Below are positions 41,820 to 53,415 of a stretch of DNA of 64,000 nucleotides, one piece after another. The position numbers were made by a program, and so were the translations under genes. The stretch is from an uncultured Muribaculaceae bacterium. Lineage in GTDB: Bacteria > Bacteroidota > Bacteroidia > Bacteroidales > Muribaculaceae. Numbering within the stretch: the first letter of the stretch is position 1; each line of letters starts with the position of its first letter. The notes under the pieces were generated by a model. It ran no database searches, had not been told where the DNA came from, and saw nothing but the letters and a program-made list of their open reading frames with translations. The stretch covers positions 124,001 to 188,000 of the forward strand of contig CAJUKE010000001.1 in NCBI GenBank assembly GCA_910587075.1, in the 5' to 3' direction.

Positions 41820-43856
41820 TCAGCCTACCGAGGAGCCGGGAGCCACGGGCGCCGAAGGACTGATCACCGTCAGCGAGCCGTCGGAGTTGACCGCCGAGAG
41901 TATCATGCCTTGCGACAGGATACCCATCATCTTGCGGGGAGGGAAGTTGGCCACGAAGCACACCTGCTTGCCCAGGAGCTGTTCAGGCTGGTAGTACTTG
42001 GCTATGCCGGAGCAGATTACGCGCTTCTCCATACCGTCGTCGATGAGGAAGCGGAGCAGCTTGTCGCTCTTCTTAACCTTCTCGCATTCGAGCACGGTGC
42101 CGACGCGGATATCCATCTTCATGAAGTCGTCAAAGGTGGTGTCGGCCTTTACGGGTTCCGGCTTCCATGCGGCGGCCTCGTTCTCCTTCTTGATGCGTGC
42201 CAGGCGGTCGAGCTGGGCCTGGATGGCGTCGTCCTCGATTTTTTCGAACAGGAGTTCGGGGGTGCCGAGGCGCGTGCCGGCTGCCACGAGTTTTTCGGAG
42301 CCGAGCATATCCCACGACAGGGTGTCGAGGGCGAGCATCTTCTTGAGTTTCTCCACCGAGAAGGGGAGGAACGGCTCGAAGGCCACAGCGAGGTTGGCGC
42401 AGATCTGCACGGCGCAGTTGAGGATGGTCTTCACGCGCTCCATATCGGTCTTTGCCACCTTCCAAGGCTCGGTCTCCTGGAGGTAGCGGTTGCCTACGCG
42501 GGCTATCTGCATAGCCTCGCGGAGCGCTTCGCGGAAGTGGAAGCCGTCGAGGTCGGCGGTGAGGTTGGCGGCAGCCTCGCGGATTTCGGCGAAAGCCTTA
42601 TCCTCGGCCTCAGTGTAGGCTCCGGCTTCGGGAACAACGCCGTCGAAATATTTGTGCATCAGCACCATCGCGCGGTTCACGAAGTTGCCCAGAATTGCCA
42701 CGAGCTCCGAGTTGTTGCGTTCCTGGAAATCGCGCCAGGTGAAATCGTTATCCTTGGTCTCAGGGGCGTTGGCGGTAAGGACGTAGCGGAGCACGTCGGG
42801 CTTGCCGGGGAAGTCGCGCAGATACTCGTGGAGCCATATGGCCCAGTTGCGCGATGTCGAAATCTTATCCCCTTCGAGGTTGAGGAACTCGTTGGCTGGC
42901 ACGTTGTCGGGGAGCTGGAAACCGTCGCCATAAGCCATGAGCATAGCCGGGAATATGATGCAGTGGAACACGATGTTGTCCTTGCCGATGAAGTTGACCA
43001 CACGGGTCTCGGGATCCTTCCAATAAGTTTCCCAGCTGTCGGGGAGCAGCTCCTTGGTGTTGGAAATGTAGCCGATAGGCGCGTCAAACCAAACGTAGAG
43101 CACCTTGCCGTCGGCCCCTTCAACCGGCACGGGGATGCCCCAGTCGAGGTCGCGCGTCACGGCGCGGGGCTGTAGGCCGAGTTCGAGCCACGACTTGCAC
43201 TGGCCGTAGACGTTGGGTCGCCACTCCTTGTGCCCTTCGAGGATCCACTGCGAGAGTTTCTCCTGCCAGCGGTCGAGGGGGAGGTACCAGTGGGTAGTCT
43301 CGCGGAGCACGGGGGTGTTGCCCGTCTCGGCGCATCGGGGGTTGATCAGCTCGGTGGGGCTGAGCGAGGAACCGCACTTCTCGCACTGGTCGCCATAGGC
43401 GCCCTGCGCGTGGCACACGGGGCACTCACCGACCACATAGCGGTCGGCCACGAAGCGGCCGGCGCCCTCGTCGTAGAGCTGCTGCGACTTGATTTCGACA
43501 AACTCACCCTTGTCGTAGAGGCGCTTGAAGAATTCCGAGGCCGTGGCGGCATGGGTCTTCGAGGTGGTGCGCGAATATAAGTCGAACGAGATGCCGAGCC
43601 CCTCGAACGAGTCCTTGATCAGGGCGTGGTAGCGGTCGACCACATCCTGCGGGGTGATCCCCTCCTTGCGGGCGCGTATGGTGATGGGCACGCCGTGCTC
43701 GTCGGAGCCCCCGATCATTACCACGTCGCTACCCTTGAGCCGCAGGTAGCGGGCGTAGATGTCGGCCGGGACATAAACCCCGGCGAGGTGGCCGATATGC
43801 ACCGGGCCGTTGGCATACGGGAGAGCGGTAGTGATGAGTGTTCGCTTAAACGCCAT
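41820..43856 (-). CDS. metG: Methionyl-tRNA synthetase with C-terminal tRNA-binding domain
   Basis: 678 residues. Class I marks: YANGPVHIGHLAG (HIGH at 20-23) and GDKISTSRNWAIWL, where KMSKS appears as KISTS near residue 330. A zinc knuckle CPVCHAQGAYGDQCEKCG is inserted in the catalytic core. The C-terminal EMAP/Trbp111-type domain (about 565-678: FMKMDIRVGTVLECEKVKKS, in two parts, and NFPPRKMMGILSQGM) aids tRNA binding and dimer formation. It has its own promoter at 43951-43981. Confidence 0.97.
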   Translation of the reverse strand: MAFKRTLITTALPYANGPVHIGHLAGVYVPADIYARYLRLKGSDVVMIGGSDEHGVPITIRARKEGITPQDVVDRYHALIKDSFEGLGISFDLYSRTTSKTHAATASEFFKRLYDKGEFVEIKSQQLYDEGAGRFVADRYVVGECPVCHAQGAYGDQCEKCGSSLSPTELINPRCAETGNTPVLRETTHWYLPLDRWQEKLSQWILEGHKEWRPNVYGQCKSWLELGLQPRAVTRDLDWGIPVPVEGADGKVLYVWFDAPIGYISNTKELLPDSWETYWKDPETRVVNFIGKDNIVFHCIIFPAMLMAYGDGFQLPDNVPANEFLNLEGDKISTSRNWAIWLHEYLRDFPGKPDVLRYVLTANAPETKDNDFTWRDFQERNNSELVAILGNFVNRAMVLMHKYFDGVVPEAGAYTEAEDKAFAEIREAAANLTADLDGFHFREALREAMQIARVGNRYLQETEPWKVAKTDMERVKTILNCAVQICANLAVAFEPFLPFSVEKLKKMLALDTLSWDMLGSEKLVAAGTRLGTPELLFEKIEDDAIQAQLDRLARIKKENEAAAWKPEPVKADTTFDDFMKMDIRVGTVLECEKVKKSDKLLRFLIDDGMEKRVICSGIAKYYQPEQLLGKQVCFVANFPPRKMMGILSQGMILSAVNSDGSLTVISPSAPVAPGSSVG

Positions 43857-43950
43857 AATATATTCTTATTCAGTGATTTTAAGTAACATAACAACAAGAG
43901 TGAACGGCCCGCGGGCTTCGCCTTTGGGCCATTCTTGCTCTATCTTACCG

Positions 43951-43981
43951 CAAAATTACTCAATTATATCGGTTATTCCAA
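43951..43981 (-). promoter_or_regulatory. Promoter of metG
   Basis: Minus-strand TTG (43981-43979), a 20-base spacer and TAATTTTG (43958-43951), 95 bases before the start codon. Confidence 0.62.
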
Positions 43982-44032
43982 TACCGCCGCCCTCGTCGGG
44001 GGCTATTTTAGCGCGATTTTTGGCGAGCCGCG

Positions 44033-44391
44033 CATCAGGGCACGGCCACTTTCACGCGGCTTGCCGGGGTGGCAACGATGTAGATGCCGGGGGCGAGGGG
44101 TATCTCGACGGTGGCGGAATCCGCGCAGCCCGAGGCGATAAGTCGCCCGGCCACGTTGTAAACCGAATATGCGGAGTTCCCCGCCATAGTGCCGCCGGAG
44201 AGCGCCACGCGCCCGGGAAGCGCCTCGACCAGCATTTCGCCACGGTCAGCCTCGGCCTCCCCTATTCCCGCCTCGGGGAACTCGTCCAATTCAACGAAGT
44301 TGGTGAAGTAGTTCCACCCCGGAGCCGCCTCATAACGCTCCTTCGACCCCGCGGGCACATACACCGGGATATCCTTCGGCGTTTCCCACAG
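44033..44391. repeat. 359-bp near-identical repeat, copy A (3' end of BspA-like gene 1)
   Basis: Matches 46356-46714 with only two adjacent mismatches that I can see (near 44062). It encodes the last LRR cap and the T9SS-like sorting domain. The identity stops abruptly at 44391. Confidence 0.9.
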
Positions 44392-46278
44392 TGAGGAGTA
44401 GACTGTCCCTCGCACTCCGAACGGTGTCGCTTCGAAGCCCTCGAACTGACTGACAGCGCAGGTTGGCGGATTAGCAGCCGGAGAATATACGCGGCGCAAC
44501 CCGGGCAGTCCGCTAAAAACATCGGTGTCGAGGCTGGCACCATCCTTCGGCAGGAATATCTCCTCAACGGCGCCGCAACCTTTGAACGCGTTGGCGTTGA
44601 TTGCCTTAACCGTCCCGTCAAGCTTAACCGAGGTGAGTGACTCGCACTGACTGAACGCTCCTTTACTGATTTCAACCAATCCCTCCGGCAGCATATTTCC
44701 ACCGCCAAAGGCACCTAACCGCTCGCATTTGCCAAACGCGTATTCTCCAATCTTGGCGAGGTCCGACGGCATAACCACCTCCTCCAACTTATAGGAACGA
44801 TAGAACGCATAGTCGCCAATCTCCTCCAAATCGACCGGCAAGACAATGCGCCTGAGGCCGTTGGAATAAGCATACAGACTGTAGTTTTGCTTCAACCTGC
44901 TCTGGAACGCGTTGGCAGGCAGCTTCTTTCCTTCAACCGCGGCGCCACCGAGGTCAAGGTTTTCAAGCAGTCCGAAGAACGACGCGTCCCAGAGGGTATC
45001 GAAATCCGACCCGTCAATCGGCCCCGTAATCCGTAGCGACCTGACACGGCGGGCCTTGTCGCCCAACGAGGCAGCGAGTCCCCCGCTGTCGGCCATATTG
45101 AGTTCCAAATGTTCAATTACCTCAACCGGGGCGGCCATATCCCGGAAATCATCGGTTTCAACTATATTGGCGAAATAGTTCCATCCATGAGCGGCTCGAT
45201 ATGCCTCGGCGCACCCCTTCGGGACGTAAAGCGTAAGATTTTTGGGGGTGCTGATAAGCGTCTCCCCCTCGACCATCTCAAACGGACCCGCCGCGGGGTA
45301 TGACGAGCAGACATACTCCGGCGGAGTCGTAGCCTTAACGCTTACGCTTTGTAAAGAGGCCATGCCGCCAAGCGACTGGTCCCAAATAGTTTTCAACGTC
45401 GAGGGGAGTGTGATCGACCTGACGCGGCTGCAACCTTTAAATGCTCCGGCGCACAGCAACTCCACCCCTTCGGAAAGCACGATGGATTCCAGCCTGACGC
45501 AACTGTTAAACGCGCCCTCTCCGATGGTGCTCACCGTCGGCGGCAGCTCGACTTCCCTAAGGGCGCAATTACCGCTCAACATATAGGGGCTCATAAATTT
45601 GACGCCCGGAGTGATTACGAACCGCTCCAACGAACGGCTTTCGTAAAACACGCTCTCGCCCAAGAATCGCAACGAACCGGGCAGCACGACCTCCTTCAGC
45701 GACGAACACTCGCTGAACGCGCTCATTCGAATCTCCTCAAGCCCTTCCGCGAAAGAGACCTGGGCAATCCCAGAACTCATAAACGCCGAATCGCCAATCA
45801 CCTTCAGCGACGGCGGGAAAGACACATCTTTGATACGGGAGCAATACTGGAACGCCCTGCTGCCGATGATTCTCAATGAGCCGGGCATATTGACCCCGGC
45901 CAACCGGCGCAAACCTAAAAACGCACCCGCGCCGAACTCCTCTATGTTTTCCGGGAGCACGATACCGCGCAAGGAGCATACCGACCCACTTCCCGCCGAC
46001 TGAAACGCTCCGTCAGGAATCTTCCTGTCAAGCACATCAGCCTCTGAGAGGTCTATCTCGGCCAGGCTACCACCGTAAGCCGCGTCGCGCAACGTGGCGA
46101 AGTCGGCCTCGTTGAGCGGCCCCACAACTTTAAGCGTCTCCAGCCCGCGGAACTCCGCCCCCGACCTCTCCGCGAGCTCACCCGCCCGCGTCACCCGCAC
46201 CGTCAGCGCCTCACCCGCGACAACAGCGGAGTGGCACGCCAACAACATCAGACTCAGTAATATATTTCGGATTCTCAT
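44035..46278 (-). CDS. BspA-like LRR surface protein, T9SS cargo (paralogue 1)
   Basis: 747 residues; signal peptide about 1-22 (cut near AVVAGEA). Two LRR_5 (BspA) blocks, about 30-370 and 385-690, each start with a related non-LRR strip (LKVVGPLNEADFATL; LRITGPIDGSDFDTL) and end in a cap such as YVPAGSKERYEAAPGWNYF. Repeats of about 22-23 residues carry motifs like LEEIGDYAFYRS and LEEVVMPSDLAKIGEYAFG. The C-terminus (SVYNVAGRLIASG to VKVAVP) is a sorting domain for attachment after type IX export. BspA proteins bind host matrix proteins or other cells; the ligand here is unknown. Its two ends are near-copies of the next gene. Confidence 0.87.
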   Translation of the reverse strand: MRIRNILLSLMLLACHSAVVAGEALTVRVTRAGELAERSGAEFRGLETLKVVGPLNEADFATLRDAAYGGSLAEIDLSEADVLDRKIPDGAFQSAGSGSVCSLRGIVLPENIEEFGAGAFLGLRRLAGVNMPGSLRIIGSRAFQYCSRIKDVSFPPSLKVIGDSAFMSSGIAQVSFAEGLEEIRMSAFSECSSLKEVVLPGSLRFLGESVFYESRSLERFVITPGVKFMSPYMLSGNCALREVELPPTVSTIGEGAFNSCVRLESIVLSEGVELLCAGAFKGCSRVRSITLPSTLKTIWDQSLGGMASLQSVSVKATTPPEYVCSSYPAAGPFEMVEGETLISTPKNLTLYVPKGCAEAYRAAHGWNYFANIVETDDFRDMAAPVEVIEHLELNMADSGGLAASLGDKARRVRSLRITGPIDGSDFDTLWDASFFGLLENLDLGGAAVEGKKLPANAFQSRLKQNYSLYAYSNGLRRIVLPVDLEEIGDYAFYRSYKLEEVVMPSDLAKIGEYAFGKCERLGAFGGGNMLPEGLVEISKGAFSQCESLTSVKLDGTVKAINANAFKGCGAVEEIFLPKDGASLDTDVFSGLPGLRRVYSPAANPPTCAVSQFEGFEATPFGVRGTVYSSLWETPKDIPVYVPAGSKERYEAAPGWNYFTNFVELDEFPEAGIGEAEADRGEMLVEALPGRVALSGGTMAGNSAYSVYNVAGRLIASGCADSATVEIPLAPGIYIVATPASRVKVAVP
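46099..46218. repeat. 120-bp repeat, copy A (5' coding end of BspA-like gene 1)
   Basis: Matches 48890-49009 at 116 of 120 positions by eye. It encodes mature residues following the signal peptide (LTVRVTRAGELAERSGAEF and on). Confidence 0.85.
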
Positions 46279-46355
46279 AACTTAATCTTTTTAGCTCCGC
46301 GTCAACAGGAATACGCCAATGGAGTGAAGAATTGTTTCTTTATTTACGATTATAC

Positions 46356-46714
46356 CATCAGGGCACGGCCACTTTCACGCGGCTACCCGGGGTGGCAACG
46401 ATGTAGATGCCGGGGGCGAGGGGTATCTCGACGGTGGCGGAATCCGCGCAGCCCGAGGCGATAAGTCGCCCGGCCACGTTGTAAACCGAATATGCGGAGT
46501 TCCCCGCCATAGTGCCGCCGGAGAGCGCCACGCGCCCGGGAAGCGCCTCGACCAGCATTTCGCCACGGTCAGCCTCGGCCTCCCCTATTCCCGCCTCGGG
46601 GAACTCGTCCAATTCAACGAAGTTGGTGAAGTAGTTCCACCCCGGAGCCGCCTCATAACGCTCCTTCGACCCCGCGGGCACATACACCGGGATATCCTTC
46701 GGCGTTTCCCACAG
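46356..46714. repeat. 359-bp near-identical repeat, copy B (3' end of BspA-like gene 2)
   Basis: Partner of 44033-44391, offset 2323 bases. Beyond 46714 the sequence becomes unrelated and more AT-rich. Confidence 0.9.
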
Positions 46715-49078
46715 CGCGTCATAATCGAAAACTATCGACTCGAAAGAGGAGCGCAAATCACCAAATTTGCTCGTTTCCACATAGCAGTTAGGTGGATAAG
46801 GCGATGGAGAATAAATTCTCCTCAATCCGGGATTTTCGCAGAACACTCGCGCGTCAATATTGCAGCCATCTTTCGGGAAGCGCAATTCCTCAAGGCCGGC
46901 ACACGCCTGGAACGCTCCTCTGTTGAAGCGCTTGAACACGCCGGAAAAGGAAACCTCCTTGAGAGAAATACAGCTATAAAAACAAGAGGAAAAATAATAC
47001 TCCACCGAAGCCGGAAAATTCACATTCTTGAGAGACAGGCAACTGCTCGCGAAAGACTTTGGCACGTCGTTTATATTCTCAGGCAGATGTAAAGTTTCCA
47101 AATTAATGTCGTGATAAAAAGCCGATGACCCCATATTTCTTACGGAATTAGGAAGATAAGCGTTCTTTAGCTCATAGCATTGCGAGAACGCCCCCTCCCG
47201 AAATAACTCCAACCCTTCGGGAAACCATAATGACTCAATGGAGGTACGTCGAAACGCGTAAGAGCCAATGCTCTTCAACGTCGCCGGGAACCTTATGTCG
47301 CGCAATCCGCCGCAATAGTCGAACGCGCTCCCCTTGATTTCTTCCAAACCTTCGGGCAGAATAAGCTCGCCTGTGGAGGCTTGCAGACTCCAGCAAGAGT
47401 TGAAAGCCGACTGCCCGACGCGCTTCAGTGAGGCGGGGAAATTTATTGTTTCAAGCGAGCTGCCTAAATAGAACGCATAATCGCCAATTTCCTCAATATC
47501 GTCAGGCAGGGTCACGCGCTTCAAACCCGCGGGACACAGAAAACTCCACAGATTGCGACGTCCTGACGTATGGCCGAACGCGTTTGCCGGAATAACCCTC
47601 CCCTCAACCTCGGCGTTGCCTAGATCGAGTTCCTCCAAACGGCCCGCGCAAGCGGCGTCAAACAGGGTGGCGAAATCAGATTCACCTATCGGGCCCCTTA
47701 TCCGTAACGATTTAACTCGGCGAGCCTTATCGCCCAGCAGACCGGCGACCTCTCCATACCCGGTTGTCTCTATATCCATATGGGTAATCTCTACCGTCAC
47801 TGCAGGTTCTTTCGGAAACTCATCCGTCTCCACAATATTGTCGAAATAGTTCCACCCGGGAGCAGCGAGGTAAAGGTGCGCGCTACCTACCGGCACATAC
47901 AGCGTGATATGCTTCGGGGTCGGCATAAAGTCCATGCCTTCCGGCGCGTCAAAGGGGGTACTGTCGTCATCGCAGCAACCGCAATCGAAAAATGGATTAA
48001 AACTGTTGTATTCGGGGGGCACAGGAGCTTTGCAACTGATTGATTTGAGTCCGGCAAGCCCGCAGAGCGACGCCGCCCCGATCTTTGTAAGTGTCGACGG
48101 GAGTGTCAGAGAAGTCAGTCGGGGGCAAGACGCCAACGCCCCGAATGACAATTCGCTAAGCCCCTCGGGCAGCTCGATTGACTCCAGACCGCTGCAACCG
48201 GCCAACGCCATATGGTAAATTGTCTCTATTCCCTTTGGAATCCTTATATGCTTTAGGCTATAATTATCGGCCAGCATACTTGTTGAGAAGAAATCAAAAT
48301 TATCAGGCAGTTCGAAACGTTCTAAAAGTGTGTTTTTATTGAACGCGTATTCGTTTACCGCGATTATGGATTGGGGCAATACCACCTCGCGCAAACCCGT
48401 ACAGCCATAAAAAGCATATGGTTCAATTACTTCGAGACCCTCCGCGAACGACACGCTTTCGAGTCCTGATTCCTTGAATGCCCCCTCACCGATTCTTTTC
48501 AGCGAGCCGGGAAAGGACGCCCGTTTTAAGTGATAGCAATTCATAAACGCCTCTTTGCCTATGAATTCCACGCTCTCCGGGAACTCCAACACATTTAGTC
48601 CAACATTACCGCATGATCTGAATGCTCCCTCACCGATTTTCTTCAACGACCGGGGCATATTAATATCCGACAAAAGGTCCATTCCGAAAAAAGCATACTC
48701 CCCAATTTCTTCGATATTATCAGGCAAAGTCACCTTACGCACGGAGGAATAAAAAGAGTGAAATTCGAAAATCCAGCCACCTTTCTGCGTACGGAACGCA
48801 TTGTTTGGTATCTTCCTGTCAAGCACATCAGCCTCGGAAATATCTATTTCTGTCAAGCGACCGCAACAAGCCGCGTCGCACAACGTTACGAAGTCGGCCT
48901 CGTTGAGCGGACCCACAACTTTAAGCGCCTCCAGCCCGCGGAACTCCGCCCCTGACCTCTCCGCAAGCTCACCCGCCCGCGTCACCCGCACCGTCAGCGC
49001 CTCACCCGCCGAACACACAAGTGCCGACAGAATGGAGACGTGAGTAATAAACAAACGTACAAAGGTTTTCATAGGCAT
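46358..49078 (-). CDS. BspA-like LRR surface protein, T9SS cargo (paralogue 2)
   Basis: 906 residues; signal peptide about 1-24 (cut near VCSAGEA). Same plan as its neighbour: two LRR_5 blocks (about 30-410 and 425-845) with starts LKVVGPLNEADFVTL and LRIRGPIGESDFATL, caps such as YVPVGSAHLYLAAPGWNYF, and the same sorting domain at the end. The middle of the gene (about 46720-48880) has clearly lower GC than the flanks and shares no long DNA identity with paralogue 1. One LRR cap holds the cysteine-rich CGCCDDD. The two genes are 79 bases apart and likely arose by tandem duplication with later exchange of the centres. Confidence 0.87.
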   Translation of the reverse strand: MPMKTFVRLFITHVSILSALVCSAGEALTVRVTRAGELAERSGAEFRGLEALKVVGPLNEADFVTLCDAACCGRLTEIDISEADVLDRKIPNNAFRTQKGGWIFEFHSFYSSVRKVTLPDNIEEIGEYAFFGMDLLSDINMPRSLKKIGEGAFRSCGNVGLNVLEFPESVEFIGKEAFMNCYHLKRASFPGSLKRIGEGAFKESGLESVSFAEGLEVIEPYAFYGCTGLREVVLPQSIIAVNEYAFNKNTLLERFELPDNFDFFSTSMLADNYSLKHIRIPKGIETIYHMALAGCSGLESIELPEGLSELSFGALASCPRLTSLTLPSTLTKIGAASLCGLAGLKSISCKAPVPPEYNSFNPFFDCGCCDDDSTPFDAPEGMDFMPTPKHITLYVPVGSAHLYLAAPGWNYFDNIVETDEFPKEPAVTVEITHMDIETTGYGEVAGLLGDKARRVKSLRIRGPIGESDFATLFDAACAGRLEELDLGNAEVEGRVIPANAFGHTSGRRNLWSFLCPAGLKRVTLPDDIEEIGDYAFYLGSSLETINFPASLKRVGQSAFNSCWSLQASTGELILPEGLEEIKGSAFDYCGGLRDIRFPATLKSIGSYAFRRTSIESLWFPEGLELFREGAFSQCYELKNAYLPNSVRNMGSSAFYHDINLETLHLPENINDVPKSFASSCLSLKNVNFPASVEYYFSSCFYSCISLKEVSFSGVFKRFNRGAFQACAGLEELRFPKDGCNIDARVFCENPGLRRIYSPSPYPPNCYVETSKFGDLRSSFESIVFDYDALWETPKDIPVYVPAGSKERYEAAPGWNYFTNFVELDEFPEAGIGEAEADRGEMLVEALPGRVALSGGTMAGNSAYSVYNVAGRLIASGCADSATVEIPLAPGIYIVATPGSRVKVAVP
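48890..49009. repeat. 120-bp repeat, copy B (5' coding end of BspA-like gene 2)
   Basis: Partner of 46099-46218, offset 2791 bases, with four mismatches by eye. Confidence 0.85.
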
Positions 49079-49261
49079 AAAGGGATTATTGATTAGATTG
49101 GCAGTTCGATGGGAGATGGTTTCGCAATTTACAAACTATTTTTCACATCGGCAAACTATTTTTCACCTATTTTTATTAAGGCGGGCGGGGTGGGTGTAAT
49201 TAGGGGATTTTTTTGTAATTTCGCGGCGTACTATATGGGCGCCGACGGAGGCGCCAGCGCA

Positions 49262-49744
49262 ATGACTACACTCGACATCATCATACTCATCGTATTCGCC
49301 GGATCGGTGCTCATAGGGTTCCGCAGCGGCCTGCTGAAGCAGGTAGGGTCGCTGGGGGGGCTTGTGGCCGGGGTGGTGCTCTGCCGCCTGGGCTCGGCGT
49401 GGCTCACGGCCATCATAGCGGGCCCCGACGCTCCTACCTACACCGACATCGTTCTGGCCCACCTGATTCTCTTCATAGCCGGATTCTGCTGCGTGAAGAC
49501 CGTGGCCCATTTCTGCCGCCAGCTCACCCACGCCCTGTCGCTCGGCATAGTCGACCGCCTCGGCGGGGTAGTGTTCTGCCTCTTCGAGTGGATGCTGGTG
49601 CTGAGTCTGATTCTGAACCTGTGGCTGCTCATCAAGCCGCAGACCTCCATAGCCTCCCTCTCGACCCTGGCCAACGGCCACGCCGCCCCGGCCATAGTGG
49701 CCCTCGCCCCGAAACTCCTCGGCTGGGCGCTCGGGGGCTCCTGA
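49262..49744 (+). CDS. CvpA-family membrane protein
   Basis: 160 residues from the ATG at 49262, which follows a ggagg element 11 bases before it; the longer frame from 49109 has no family likeness. Four membrane helices. The opening TTLDIIILIVFAGSVLIGFRSG, then LLKQVGSLGG, is the standard CvpA start. CvpA-type proteins affect colicin V production and envelope stress tolerance in E. coli; the molecular role is unsettled. It is followed after 62 bases by sufB but probably belongs to its own transcript. Confidence 0.85.
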   Translation: MTTLDIIILIVFAGSVLIGFRSGLLKQVGSLGGLVAGVVLCRLGSAWLTAIIAGPDAPTYTDIVLAHLILFIAGFCCVKTVAHFCRQLTHALSLGIVDRLGGVVFCLFEWMLVLSLILNLWLLIKPQTSIASLSTLANGHAAPAIVALAPKLLGWALGGS

Positions 49745-49806
49745 GCGCCGCTGAACCTATACGGGGCGCCGGGCGTTAACACCTTGTGAAACTACAATTT
49801 TGCTAA

Positions 49807-51255
<1,449 letters not shown>

Positions 51256-51295
51256 CCCTCCGGCAACAAAACAACAACGAAACCACACTCAAGCG

Positions 51296-52060
<765 letters not shown>

Positions 52061-52064
52061 ACCG

Positions 52065-53405
52065 ATGAGCGCTATTGACCAATACATAAACCTCTACCGC
52101 GAAAACCGCGAGGCGGTCGAAGCCCACTCAGCTCCGGCGCTCAACGCCCTGCGCCCCGCGGCGCTCGCCGCGCTGGAGAAGGCCGGGCGACTCCCCGAAA
52201 AGGGGGACGAGGGGTTTGAGAAAACCTCCGTCGAGAAGATGTTCGCGCCCGACTACGGGGTGAACATCAACCGCGTGAATATCCCGGTAGACATCGCCGC
52301 CGCATTCCGCTGCGACGTGCCCAACCTGTCGACGCTGATGGGCATCATCGTCAACGACCGCTTCGTGCCCACCGCGACACTGCTGAAAAACCTGCCGGAG
52401 GGGATCACCGTGTGCTCCTTCTCGGAGGCGGCCTCAGGCCCCATGGCCGAGGTGCTCGCCCGCCATCTCGGCACCGCGGCGCCGATGGACAACCCCGGAG
52501 TGGCCCTCAACACCCTGCTCGCCCAGGACGGAGTGCTGATCCACGCCGCCCGCGGCGCCAGAGCCGACAAGCCCGTGCAGCTCGTGAGCATATTCAACTC
52601 CCCCACCCCGCTGCTGGCTCCGCGCCGCGTGCTGGTGGTGGCCGAGGAGGGTTCGGCCATTTCGGTGCTGAAATGCGACCACTCACAGGCCGGATCGAGC
52701 TACCTCTCGTCGGAGGTGGTGGAGATCATCGCCGGGAAGAACGCCGAGGTCAACTGGTACGACCTTGAGGAGTCGAACCCCGACACCACCCGCTACTCGC
52801 AGCTCTTCGCCCGCCAGGAGGCCGACTCGCGCTTCCAAGGGGTTGCCGCCACCCTCACCAACGGCATGACGCGCAACGAGTTTAACATCTCGCTTGACGG
52901 CGAGAACGCCGACTGCCACCTGGCCGGAATGGCCATCGGCTCCGGCTCGCAGCATATCGACAACACCTCCGAGGTGGCGCACCGCTCGACCCGCGGCCGC
53001 TCGGAGCAGCTTTTCAAATACTCGCTCGACGACAGCGCCCAGGGGGCCTTCGAGGGGGGTATCGAGGTGTGCCCCGGCGCCCGCTTCACCGAAGCCTACC
53101 AGACCAACCGCAACATCCTGGCCTCCGACACCGCCCGGATGCACTCCAAGCCGCAGCTCCTTATCTATAACGACGACGTGAAGTGCTCCCACGGCGCGGC
53201 CACCGGCCAGCTCGACCAGCGCGCCATGTTCTATATGCGCCAGCGAGGCATCCCCGAGCGGGAGGCCCGCACGATGCTCATGCAGGCCTTCATGGTCGAT
53301 GTGATCGACTCCATACGCCTCGAATCGCTCCGCGACCGCCTGCGCCATCTCGTCGAATGCCGCTTCTCAGGCCACCCCTCGGGATGCGCCGACTGCCAGA
53401 AATAA
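52065..53405 (+). CDS. sufD: Fe-S cluster assembly protein SufD
   Basis: 446 residues from the ATG at 52065 (MSAIDQYINLYRENREAVE); the frame extends back into sufC but that part reads as noise. The C-terminal beta-helix core shared with SufB is seen in LAGMAIGSGSQHIDNTSEV, HRSTRGRSEQLFKY and VKCSHGAATGQLDQRAMFY. It pairs with SufB in the SufBC2D complex. Followed after 10 bases by sufS. Confidence 0.95.
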   Translation: MSAIDQYINLYRENREAVEAHSAPALNALRPAALAALEKAGRLPEKGDEGFEKTSVEKMFAPDYGVNINRVNIPVDIAAAFRCDVPNLSTLMGIIVNDRFVPTATLLKNLPEGITVCSFSEAASGPMAEVLARHLGTAAPMDNPGVALNTLLAQDGVLIHAARGARADKPVQLVSIFNSPTPLLAPRRVLVVAEEGSAISVLKCDHSQAGSSYLSSEVVEIIAGKNAEVNWYDLEESNPDTTRYSQLFARQEADSRFQGVAATLTNGMTRNEFNISLDGENADCHLAGMAIGSGSQHIDNTSEVAHRSTRGRSEQLFKYSLDDSAQGAFEGGIEVCPGARFTEAYQTNRNILASDTARMHSKPQLLIYNDDVKCSHGAATGQLDQRAMFYMRQRGIPEREARTMLMQAFMVDVIDSIRLESLRDRLRHLVECRFSGHPSGCADCQK

Positions 53406-53415
53406 CCCCCTCGCC

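Noticed and set aside
40229..41863. 544-codon open frame opposite dut and asparaginase
   Set aside because: It spans two conserved genes and the gap between them; composition is typical of an antisense artefact.
41910..43175. 421-codon open frame opposite metG
   Set aside because: The sense strand is an intact methionyl-tRNA synthetase with all motifs.
44033..46714. Long direct repeats as ends of an insertion sequence or composite element
   Set aside because: The repeats are coding sequence for the same sorting domain in two paralogues, and there is no transposase between them.
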